This document shows positions 57,256 to 64,000 of a DNA stretch of 64,000 nucleotides, piece by piece. Under the pieces are notes generated by a model, which was given only the letters and a program-made list of their open reading frames with translations, made no database searches and was not told where the DNA came from. The position numbers were made by a program, and so were the translations under genes. How positions within the stretch are numbered: the first letter of the stretch is position 1; every line of letters begins with the position of its first letter. The DNA is taken from the NCBI RefSeq assembly GCF_026344035.1, contig NZ_JAPKND010000004.1, forward strand, positions 301,678 through 365,677, in the 5' to 3' direction. The DNA is from Alcaligenes endophyticus (GTDB lineage Bacteria > Pseudomonadota > Gammaproteobacteria > Burkholderiales > Burkholderiaceae_B).

Positions 57256-58383
57256 ATGGACACTTATTTGATGAACGAACGCCCTTCTTACACCGCCTAC
57301 AGAGAGCGGTTTTTGGCAGCCGTGCAACGGCATCAGGGTCGTGTAAGCCATTACGAACACCCTCTAAAAGGGCGAGATGGTGAAACACTGTATACGGATG
57401 TTGCCGAAATTGGCAATCCGGACGCCACCAAATGGCTAATCATTATCTCCGGTACTCATGGTGTTGAAGGGTACTACGGTTCCATGTGCCAGACTCTGTA
57501 TTTACAAGGCCTAGACCTACACTCCCTCGATGCAGACACCGGTTTGTTATTCATTCACCTTATCAATCCGTGGGGAACATCGTGGCTACGTCGGGTAAAT
57601 GAAGACAATGTCGATTTAAATCGCAACTTCATCGACTTTACCCGTCCTCTGCAACACAACGATGAGTATGACAATATCGCGTCGGTGTTTAATCGCGAGG
57701 CGATCGAACCCGAGCAGCGGCGTATCAACGAGCAGCTCTGGCACGACCGAGCTGCAGAAATAGGAGAAACCTCTTTACGTAGTCAAATTACCGCGGGACA
57801 ACACCAAGATCCGGAAGGTATTTTTTATGCTGGGCAATTTGCCACATGGTCTAACCAGACCCTAAGAACTATCTTTGCGAATTTACCGAAATCATGCAAA
57901 CAGGCTATTTGCATGGATTTGCACACGGGCGCCGGCGACTTTGGTCATCCTATGTTGATGGCCATTACAGACCATGACTACCCCGGTTTAGAAGCTGCTA
58001 AAAAGCTTTTTGGCCCTTGGCTCTATACCGTTCATACCGCGATGGGGAATACCAGCGATACAGGTGTGTCGGCTTCGGTAGATGGTTACACCTCCCAAAT
58101 GCTCATCAACGCCATGCACGACAAAGATTTTATGCAGTTAGTGATAGAGTGCGGCACTTATAGCCCCAGCATGTTGGAACACTCATTACGGTTCGAACAC
58201 CTGCACTACCTAGAAGGCAACGATCCGGGGGGCCATCAGGAGCCAGGCCATAGCTTAAAGTCTGCTTTATTGGAACACTTTTTCCCGCACGATCAACAGT
58301 GGCGCGAAATAGCCTGGGTGCGCACTCGACAAATTTTTGACCAAGCGTTGGTTTACCTTCGCGATGGGCAAACACATTACTGA
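57256..58383 (+). CDS. DUF2817 / M14-like zinc metallopeptidase
   Basis: The 375-aa protein has the carboxypeptidase-like zinc site IISGTHGVEGYYG (HxxE), the N-R-N-F block VDLNRNFIDF, the third zinc histidine in CMDLHTGAGDFG, and the probable catalytic glutamate in LVIECGTYSP. There is no signal peptide, so it should be cytoplasmic. ATG 57256 has AAGGAG six bases upstream; an earlier in-frame ATG has none. It is divergent from the amino-acid importer, suggesting joint use in peptide or modified-amino-acid breakdown. The substrate of DUF2817 is not established. Confidence 0.82.
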   Translation: MDTYLMNERPSYTAYRERFLAAVQRHQGRVSHYEHPLKGRDGETLYTDVAEIGNPDATKWLIIISGTHGVEGYYGSMCQTLYLQGLDLHSLDADTGLLFIHLINPWGTSWLRRVNEDNVDLNRNFIDFTRPLQHNDEYDNIASVFNREAIEPEQRRINEQLWHDRAAEIGETSLRSQITAGQHQDPEGIFYAGQFATWSNQTLRTIFANLPKSCKQAICMDLHTGAGDFGHPMLMAITDHDYPGLEAAKKLFGPWLYTVHTAMGNTSDTGVSASVDGYTSQMLINAMHDKDFMQLVIECGTYSPSMLEHSLRFEHLHYLEGNDPGGHQEPGHSLKSALLEHFFPHDQQWREIAWVRTRQIFDQALVYLRDGQTHY

Positions 58384-58431
58384 TTTGAACGATGGCGGGC
58401 TGCACGAGGACGCAGCCCTAAAAGACTAACA

Positions 58432-59490
58432 CTAAGGCTGAACTACCCAGCCTAAGGTAGTGCCGTTCGCTAGAGGCACCACTTCTTCGCCTGCCAAAGG
58501 CAGTTGATCAGGAACAACATACTCGGCTCGCTTTAACGTCAATGTTGCACTATTAACCGGTAACCCATAGAAAGCAGGGCCATTCAAACTAGCAAAGGCT
58601 TCTAATTGATCCAATCGCCCGATCTGGTCAAACGCCGTAGCATAAAGCTCCATAGCATGTAGGGCGGTATAACAACCCGCACAACCACAGTCCTGTTCTT
58701 TACGACCTCGGGCGTGCGGTGCGCTATCGGTACCCAAAAAGAAACGGCCTGAAGTGCTAACCGCCGCCTGTAAAAGAGCTTGACGATGCCGCTCGCGCTT
58801 GAGTACTGGTAAACAGTACCAGTGCGGCCGCAGGCCACCTTGGAACAAAGCATTACGGTTATACAGCAAATGGTGTGCGGTGATTGTCGCTGCTATGGGC
58901 CCTTCCGCCTCCGACACATAAGCCGCACCATCAGCTGTCGTCAAATGCTCAAATACAACTTTTAAGGCGGGGAAAGCACGGCGCAGGGGCAACATAACAC
59001 GGTCAATAAACACGGCCTCGCGGTCAAACAAATCGATGCTTGGATCAGTTACCTCGCCATGCACCAGAAGCGGCATACCCACTTCTTGCATCACTTCTAA
59101 CACTTTAGTACATCGGCCCAATAAGTCCGTTACGCCAGCATCCGAATTAGTGGTCGCCCCGGCAGGATAAAGTTTTACGCCATGCACAATGCCCGACTCT
59201 TTTGCTCGCCTTATCTCATCAGAATCCGTGTTGTCGGTTAAATACAAGGTCATAAGTGGCTCAAACTTGGCGTCCGGCGTAGTCTTGTTTAAAGCCGCTA
59301 CGATACGTTCACGGTAAGCTTGGGCCAGAGCTGTCGTCGTGACGGGTGGCGTCAAGTTAGGCATGATAATAGCGCGGCCAAACTGGGCGGCAGTATGTCC
59401 CACAACGGACTCCAAAACAGCCCCATCGCGTAAATGTAAGTGCCAGTCGTCGGGCTTTTGTATTGTTAATTGATCCACTGTGTTTGTCAT
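58432..59490 (-). CDS. pyrC: Dihydroorotase
   Basis: PyrC cyclises N-carbamoyl-aspartate to dihydroorotate in pyrimidine synthesis. The 352-aa class II enzyme shows the zinc ligands DWHLHLRDG, the carboxylated lysine in HGVKLYPAGAT, FEHLTTADGA, and the catalytic aspartate in LGTDSAPHARGRK. It is a cytoplasmic homodimer by family. It lies 60 bases downstream of the second M20 gene on the same strand and converges with the DUF2817 gene. Confidence 0.96.
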   Translation of the reverse strand: MTNTVDQLTIQKPDDWHLHLRDGAVLESVVGHTAAQFGRAIIMPNLTPPVTTTALAQAYRERIVAALNKTTPDAKFEPLMTLYLTDNTDSDEIRRAKESGIVHGVKLYPAGATTNSDAGVTDLLGRCTKVLEVMQEVGMPLLVHGEVTDPSIDLFDREAVFIDRVMLPLRRAFPALKVVFEHLTTADGAAYVSEAEGPIAATITAHHLLYNRNALFQGGLRPHWYCLPVLKRERHRQALLQAAVSTSGRFFLGTDSAPHARGRKEQDCGCAGCYTALHAMELYATAFDQIGRLDQLEAFASLNGPAFYGLPVNSATLTLKRAEYVVPDQLPLAGEEVVPLANGTTLGWVVQP

Positions 59491-59550
59491 CCATGTACCT
59501 TATATCTACTACAAATAAAAAGTTTGATGTGCTGTTTGCTATTACTGTGC

Positions 59551-60729
59551 TTACGCACCGTCTTGTACCAAAGCCGCGAACATAGCCACGCCCGTAGCGA
59601 TTACATCATCATTAAAATCAAACATGGCATTATGCAATACCCGCCCCTGCTCTGCACCACCTTGCCCTAAACGAAAATAGGCGCCTGGGCAGACCTGCAA
59701 CATATAGGAAAAATCCTCAGCCCCCATAGAGGGTGTAAACGGACATTGCACCTGATTTGGACCCAATAGCTCGGTTGCAATACGTGCTACTTTCTGAGCC
59801 TGTGGTACATGATTAATCGTTGCCGGAAACAAACAGCGATAGGTCATCTCAATTTTAGCGTCATAAGCCTGCGCAATACCGTCTAGAACACTTTGCATGC
59901 GGGTCTGCACCAAGGCTTGAGTCTCGGCTTTAAAAGTGCGTACTGTACCGCTCAACTGAGCCTGATCCGGAATCACGTTGCGAGCTTGAATAGTCCCTGC
60001 TTTGATTGCTGCAACGGTTATGACTGCCGCATCCATAGCAGGAACATTACGTGCCACAACGGTTTGTAAAGCATTGATGACCTGCGCTGCAATCACAATT
60101 GGATCCACCGTTTGATAAGCATGTGCACCATGCCCACCTTGACCATACACGACGATATCAAACTCATCTGCTGCCGCCATCATAGGGCCCGGATTCACCC
60201 CAATGACATCAGGTGGCAATCCCGGCCAATTATGTAGCGCGTAAATTTCATCGCAGGGGAAACGAGTAAACAAGCCGTCCTCTAACATGGCCTGTGCTCC
60301 CCCCAAGCCTTCCTCGGCGGGTTGAAAAATAAGTACTACCCGACCACTAAAAGCACGCGTACTGGCTAAATACTGTGCTGCACCCAATAAAATTGTGGTA
60401 TGCCCATCGTGGCCACAAGCATGCATGATACGCTCATGCTTTGACTGGTAGGGAAGATCCGTTTTTTCTTGTATGGGCAAGGCATCCATATCAGCCCTTA
60501 AACCAATACTACGCTCGCTGCCCGGTAGGTCTCCCTGCAGCACTCCCACCACCCCCGTTCCGCCAATGCCTGTGTGGACCTCATATCCCCACTCACGTAA
60601 ACAATTGGCCACGATTTCAGCGGTACGGTGCTCCTGAAAACCCAACTCAGGGTGAGCATGTATATCTTGCCGTAACCGTACCCAATCAGGTAATAAACGA
60701 CGAATTAATTCAAAATCGAGTCTAGTCAT
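59551..60729 (-). CDS. M20 family amidohydrolase, second copy
   Basis: This 392-aa M20D peptidase has LRQDIHAHPELGFQEHRTAE, the metal ligands in MHACGHDGHTTILLGAAQY and PAEEGLGGAQAMLEDG, and YALHNWPGLPPDV. It is clearly related to the protein at 22768-23973 but diverges in the lid domain (GQGGHGAHAYQTVDPI against GKGAHAGMPNLGVDP). Substrates are probably N-acyl amino acids. The start is ATG 60729; an upstream in-frame extension of 16 codons is not conserved. Confidence 0.88.
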   Translation of the reverse strand: MTRLDFELIRRLLPDWVRLRQDIHAHPELGFQEHRTAEIVANCLREWGYEVHTGIGGTGVVGVLQGDLPGSERSIGLRADMDALPIQEKTDLPYQSKHERIMHACGHDGHTTILLGAAQYLASTRAFSGRVVLIFQPAEEGLGGAQAMLEDGLFTRFPCDEIYALHNWPGLPPDVIGVNPGPMMAAADEFDIVVYGQGGHGAHAYQTVDPIVIAAQVINALQTVVARNVPAMDAAVITVAAIKAGTIQARNVIPDQAQLSGTVRTFKAETQALVQTRMQSVLDGIAQAYDAKIEMTYRCLFPATINHVPQAQKVARIATELLGPNQVQCPFTPSMGAEDFSYMLQVCPGAYFRLGQGGAEQGRVLHNAMFDFNDDVIATGVAMFAALVQDGA

Positions 60730-60934
60730 GGATGTCACAATAATTAAGTGAAAAAGCTTGGCGAGCCTGCCTTGCACATGCCATTATGACTAATACGTAG
60801 GCAATTGCTAAGCGCTAAGTGCTAAACCCCTGGGGTGTCGGCGCCCCAAACGCAGATAAACACGCTATATATAAGTTAAGCCAGTTCTCACATACTGGTT
60901 TTTTGCTTATCGCTTTATTCTAGGAGTTCTGTTC

Positions 60935-61210
60935 ATGGCCAACACTGACAACAAACCTGCACGTAAATCCACCTCTGGGTTTATGAAGCCCCTAACACCC
61001 AGTCCCACCCTAGCGGCCGTTATAGGTCCCGATGCTATCCCACGCACTGAAGTCACAAAAAAAATCTGGGAATATATTAAAAAACACGACTTACAAGACT
61101 CTGCCAATCGCCGCAATATCAATGCGGATGATAAGCTACGTCCAATATTTAATAAAGAGCAAGTCTCTATGTTTGAACTCACCAAGTTACTTTCTGCTCA
61201 CCTTAGTTAA
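60935..61210 (+). CDS. SWIB/MDM2 domain protein
   Basis: The 91-aa protein is essentially one SWIB domain: LTPSPTLAAVIGPDAIPRTEVTKKIWEYIKKHDLQD continues into NRRNINADDKLRPIF and EQVSMFELTKLLSAHL. A basic, flexible N-terminus precedes it. SWIB domains occur in eukaryotic chromatin remodellers and in chlamydial topoisomerase I; free-standing copies are common in betaproteobacteria with no settled function. DNA-linked activity is a guess from the basic N-terminus. TAGGAG lies seven bases before the ATG; phrB starts nine bases after its stop. Confidence 0.88.
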   Translation: MANTDNKPARKSTSGFMKPLTPSPTLAAVIGPDAIPRTEVTKKIWEYIKKHDLQDSANRRNINADDKLRPIFNKEQVSMFELTKLLSAHLS

Positions 61211-61219
61211 ATTTTTTCC

Positions 61220-62671
61220 ATGCGTCCTACACTCAGGCTACTCGAACCTCAACTGCCCACCAATCGTCTCATTGACTTATGTTGGCTTAGAAGAGATCTA
61301 CGGCTACACGACAACCATGCTCTTTTCCAAGCGCTACAAGGGGATGTAAGCGTAGCCTGCGTTTTTATTTTTGACCCACAGTTACTCGATGAGCTTGAGC
61401 AGGACAGTAAACAAGTGGCATTTATGTATGCCTGCTTACAAAGTCTACAAACCGATCTGCGACGTCATGGCAGTGAGTTAATCATTGCTTACGGCCCAGC
61501 AGAGCGCGAGCTCCCCCGTTTAGCGCGCCAGTGCAACAGCCAAATTGTGTACGCCAACCGCGACTATGAGCCTTATGCCAAGCACCGCGACCACCTTGTT
61601 GGGCAAAGCCTGCTGGCGCAAGCCTGTACGCTACAACTCTACAAAGATCAGGTTATTTTTGAGCAGGACGAAGTGCTCACCGGTCAAGGTGCGCCTTACT
61701 CTGTCTTTACCCCCTATTGGCGTAAATGGCTGCTACAACTGGGTAATATAGGCGTGCCCAGCTTTGACAGCCTATCAGCTTGTCATCGTTTGCTTCCTCT
61801 TGCCCCCCTCGCATTACCTTCTTTAACTGAACTAGGCTTTTCCGAACATACACTCACCAAGTTGCTGATTCAAGCGGGTTCGGCGGCGGCACAAGAAGCC
61901 TTACAAAAGTTTTCCACGCGGCTTCATTTATACGAACAAAACCGAGATTTTCCTGCGGTCAATGGTGTTTCTCGGCTATCTCCACATTTACGTTTCGGGA
62001 CACTTTCCATACGCCAATGTGTTGAACAATGTTGGCCTAGCGACTCAGCAGGCGCCTCTTGCTGGTTAAAAGAATTAGCATGGCGCGACTTCTATCAGCA
62101 GTTCTTATGGCACTACCCCGATACAGCAACACAAAGCTTTAAAAGCGAATATCAGAATCTTGAGTACAGTAATAATGAAGACTGGTGGCTAGCATGGTGC
62201 ACGGGGCAAACAGGCTACCCTCTCATAGACGCCGCACAACGCCAACTCTTGCATAGCGGTTATATGCACAATCGACTACGCATGATATCAGCCTCTTTTC
62301 TGGTTAAAGACTTACTGATCGATTGGCGTCGTGGCGAACGGTTTTTTGCTCAACACTTAATAGATTATGATCAGGCCGCCAACGTGGGAGGATGGCAATG
62401 GGCCGCTTCCACGGGATGCGATGCACAACCTTACTTTCGTATCTTTAACCCGATCACACAATCACAAAAATTTGATCCCAAGGGCGATTTTATACGTCGG
62501 TATGTCCCCGAACTCGCAGCGCTAGACAACAAAAGCATCCACGCCCCTTGGCTCAGCCGCCAATTACCCCTAGAGTTCCGGCTAGGCCTGCATTACCCAG
62601 CACCGATTGTGGATCACAGCACACAACGCGAATTAGCCCTAGCCTTATATAAGCGCTCATCAGACTCTTAA
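61220..62671 (+). CDS. phrB: Deoxyribodipyrimidine photolyase
   Basis: The photolyase uses FADH- and blue light to split cyclobutane pyrimidine dimers. The 483-aa protein has the N-terminal antenna-binding alpha/beta domain (LIDLCWLRRDLRLHDNHALF) and the C-terminal FAD domain. Its motifs are SRLSPHLRFGTLSIRQC, LKELAWRDFYQQFLWHYP, DAAQRQLLHSGYMHNRLRMI, and GGWQWAASTGCDAQPYFRIF with WQWAASTG. These match class I CPD photolyases rather than cryptochrome-DASH. It is nine bases downstream of the SWIB gene. Confidence 0.95.
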   Translation: MRPTLRLLEPQLPTNRLIDLCWLRRDLRLHDNHALFQALQGDVSVACVFIFDPQLLDELEQDSKQVAFMYACLQSLQTDLRRHGSELIIAYGPAERELPRLARQCNSQIVYANRDYEPYAKHRDHLVGQSLLAQACTLQLYKDQVIFEQDEVLTGQGAPYSVFTPYWRKWLLQLGNIGVPSFDSLSACHRLLPLAPLALPSLTELGFSEHTLTKLLIQAGSAAAQEALQKFSTRLHLYEQNRDFPAVNGVSRLSPHLRFGTLSIRQCVEQCWPSDSAGASCWLKELAWRDFYQQFLWHYPDTATQSFKSEYQNLEYSNNEDWWLAWCTGQTGYPLIDAAQRQLLHSGYMHNRLRMISASFLVKDLLIDWRRGERFFAQHLIDYDQAANVGGWQWAASTGCDAQPYFRIFNPITQSQKFDPKGDFIRRYVPELAALDNKSIHAPWLSRQLPLEFRLGLHYPAPIVDHSTQRELALALYKRSSDS

Positions 62672-62672
62672 C

Positions 62673-62723
62673 TCTCTCCCAGCTCCGCTACTAAGGCCAC
62701 TCAACAGAAGTAGTGGTGAGAGG
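62673..62723 (+). other. Hairpin after phrB
   Basis: CTCTC pairs with GAGAG and an inner CCGCTACT pairs with AGTAGTGG (one wobble), giving a bulged stem just past the phrB stop. There is no T-run; weak terminator or mRNA-end candidate. Confidence 0.35.
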
Positions 62724-62856
62724 TAAGAAAATAGCCTAATAAGCTCAGTGTTTGCCCTACACCAAGTCAATGCCAAGACTCTTCTTGATGACTTGATCTA
62801 TTCAAAGCACAAGAAACAGACATAGAATGGCTGCATAAGAGAAAGCGAGGTTTACT

Positions 62857-63405
62857 ATGTCCCCTAGCATGAAACAGAATCAAGAAAAATCCTCTCACTT
62901 GCATTTACTACACCATTTGCAACTATCGCATCCTCAGGCGCAAATCGCTCTGCTGCAATTCAAAGCTGACACGTGCTCAATTGGTATCGCTCGCTGGGGG
63001 GTACCAATACACACAGAGAAATTCAAAAACATTGGTCTTGAACACTTGCTCAACACCGTGCTTACCCACGCCAATCCCGACGCACTCCAAGCCGAGCAAG
63101 CTATCGAACGCATAGAAGAGGCAATCATGCCCGCGCAGCTTGATTTACGCCAGTTCCAGGTTTTCACGGCAGATCCCGAAGCGCTTACTCTTTTGAAGTG
63201 GGTGCAAACGCTTAATCAACAGCAGCATAAAATACTTCACCTAGACATGGTTGAAGCATGTTTTAACCTGTATGCTGAAGCGGCTGTCGGCGATTGGCCG
63301 ATCTCAACCCTGCCCTCCAATACCAAGCTATGGGCCTATCTGATCTTATTACGTGAAACCATGCATCATTTATATATAGAACAAATACATGTGCTCAGTA
63401 CTTAA
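62857..63405 (+). CDS. Hypothetical protein, 182 aa
   Basis: I do not recognise this protein. It has no signal peptide, membrane helix or metal motif. The middle (about 40-110) alternates short strands and helices, with an acidic helix AEQAIERIEEAIMP. The C-terminus is helical (LWAYLILLRETMHHLYIEQI). Composition is rich in His, Gln and Leu. A GAGG ribosome site six bases before the ATG and codon use like its neighbours support a real gene. It lies 185 bases past phrB and converges with a small membrane-protein gene. Confidence 0.65.
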   Translation: MSPSMKQNQEKSSHLHLLHHLQLSHPQAQIALLQFKADTCSIGIARWGVPIHTEKFKNIGLEHLLNTVLTHANPDALQAEQAIERIEEAIMPAQLDLRQFQVFTADPEALTLLKWVQTLNQQQHKILHLDMVEACFNLYAEAAVGDWPISTLPSNTKLWAYLILLRETMHHLYIEQIHVLST

Positions 63406-63420
63406 AGCTATCACTGAGAA

Positions 63421-63451
63421 TAAAAAAAGCTGACCAGTTAATGGTCAGCTT
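63421..63451 (-). terminator. Rho-independent terminator
   Basis: On the minus strand AAGCTGACCA pairs with TGGTCAGCTT (10 bp, 5-nt loop) and is followed by a T-run. It lies 21 bases past the stop of the 121-aa membrane protein. On the plus strand no T-run follows. Confidence 0.88.
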
Positions 63452-63472
63452 GTGCAATAGACATCATTATTA

Positions 63473-63838
63473 TTAGTAGCTATACCCTAAGGTTTTACCC
63501 TCTAGCAAAGCAAGCCATCCGCGTATCAAACGATAGATAATCCAGATGGTAGTAATAAAAATACCAATCCAGCCTATGAATAGTAGGGTTAGTATCCCGC
63601 TCACACAATACCAGAGCAGACCCCACCAAAAAGTTTTAATTAGCCAGTCAAGGTGACTAGCATATATCGTTCCAGAGGCTTCGCTACGTTTTATATAAGC
63701 CAGTACAATCGCTGCAATTGTAGCAATCGTTAGCAGGCCAGCCGTCACCACGCCTAGAGCAAATAAGCCATAGCTCACATGCGTTAAGATTCGCAAAGAT
63801 ACGCCTTGCTCCAGCTCAGGCTTGGGGGAATGATCCAT
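63473..63838 (-). CDS. Small membrane protein (DUF4870-like)
   Basis: The 121-aa protein has three membrane helices (about 16-50, 66-84, 86-103). A conserved-looking cytoplasmic segment IKRSEASGTIYASHLDWLIK lies between the first two, and IYRLIRGWLALLEGK follows the last. This pattern matches a widespread proteobacterial membrane family that I recall as DUF4870; no function is known to me. TAGGAGA lies five bases before the ATG. The remaining bases to 64000 should hold its promoter; nothing else is seen there. Confidence 0.75.
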   Translation of the reverse strand: MDHSPKPELEQGVSLRILTHVSYGLFALGVVTAGLLTIATIAAIVLAYIKRSEASGTIYASHLDWLIKTFWWGLLWYCVSGILTLLFIGWIGIFITTIWIIYRLIRGWLALLEGKTLGYSY

Positions 63839-64000
63839 CAGCTTCTCCTAAACAACAATAAAGCAAAAGTCCTACCGTTATTTTACTCTGAATCCAGCCT
63901 AGATATAGCCTATGCACCTTATCTATAGCAGCTATCTACTCAAACTACCTCAATAACAACGCCTATCTGTTATCAGTATGATAAATCACAGATATTTTTC

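Noticed and set aside
60833..60856. GC-rich TGGGG...CCCCA inverted repeat before the SWIB gene
   Set aside because: Short 5-bp stem without T-run; not distinctive enough to call.
60907..61185. 92-codon frame antisense to the SWIB gene
   Set aside because: The plus-strand frame encodes a recognisable SWIB domain with a good ribosome site.
1..64000. CRISPR arrays, insertion sequences, prophage or integrative elements
   Set aside because: No spaced direct repeats, transposase, integrase or phage genes; nearly all space is taken by housekeeping genes in a conserved order.

Overview
The window is a chromosomal segment of a Gram-negative betaproteobacterium, most likely family Alcaligenaceae (Burkholderiales). 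The evidence is gene content and order: gmhB-plsC-metallopeptidase-gloA, lptD-surA-rsmA divergent from amgK-murU, a complete mraZ-to-ftsZ division/cell-wall cluster with a fused MurE-MurF, then lpxC, a DUF721 gene, an M23 peptidase and secA. SecA, MurEF and MetQ read like Bordetella/Alcaligenes proteins, but base composition looks close to 50% G+C by eye, lower than Bordetella. The genus cannot be fixed from the sequence alone. Gene density is high. I found no insertion sequence, prophage, CRISPR array, integrase or defence island.

Layout. 1-3600 (+): end of gmhB, plsC, a YgjP-type metallopeptidase, gloA and a fused SpmA/SpmB membrane protein. 3641-8222 (-): rsmA, surA and lptD (envelope biogenesis). 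8365-10970 (+): amgK and murU (cell-wall sugar recycling) and a coiled-coil membrane protein. 11072-15293 (-): methionine importer metNIQ and an MFS drug exporter. 15603-15678 (-): tRNA-Lys. 15868-20036 (-): a GH31-like protein with a degraded active site, and mnmC. 20121-25970: suhB (+), fadD (-), an M20 amidohydrolase, a thioesterase and mgtE (all +). 26220-28190 (+): a tandem glycine riboswitch leading a CycA-type permease. 28338-32888 (-): an HdeA-like periplasmic chaperone, secA and an M23 peptidase. 32906-33385 (+): a DUF721/DciA-like gene. 33395-51511 (-): lpxC, ftsZ, ftsA, ftsQ, ddl, murC, murG, ftsW, murD, mraY, murEF, ftsI, ftsL, rsmH and mraZ, with a recognisable mraZ promoter and MraZ operator. 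51801-52201 (-): RNase P RNA. 52267-54084 (+): uup. 54149-57152 (-): a polar amino-acid ABC importer. 57256-58383 (+): a DUF2817 metallopeptidase. 58432-60729 (-): pyrC and a second M20 amidohydrolase. 60935-63405 (+): a SWIB protein, photolyase and an unrecognised 182-aa protein. 63473-63838 (-): a small membrane protein.

How the genes work together. About half of the window builds the cell envelope: lipid A (lpxC), LPS export (lptD), heptose (gmhB), phospholipid (plsC), peptidoglycan precursors (murC/D/E/F/G, mraY, ddl), septal synthesis (ftsI, ftsW), the divisome (ftsA/Q/L/Z), outer-membrane protein folding (surA), secretion (secA) and recycling of MurNAc (amgK-murU). Most dcw genes overlap by 4 bases (ATGA), implying one long translationally coupled transcript. 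The most informative non-routine items are the glycine riboswitch on an amino-acid permease, the GH31 homologue lacking its acid/base residue, the ten-base-period MraZ operator, the hairpins between ftsA and ftsZ, the HdeA homologue, and a perfect palindrome between fadD and the divergent amidohydrolase. None of these amounts to a clearly new multi-gene system.
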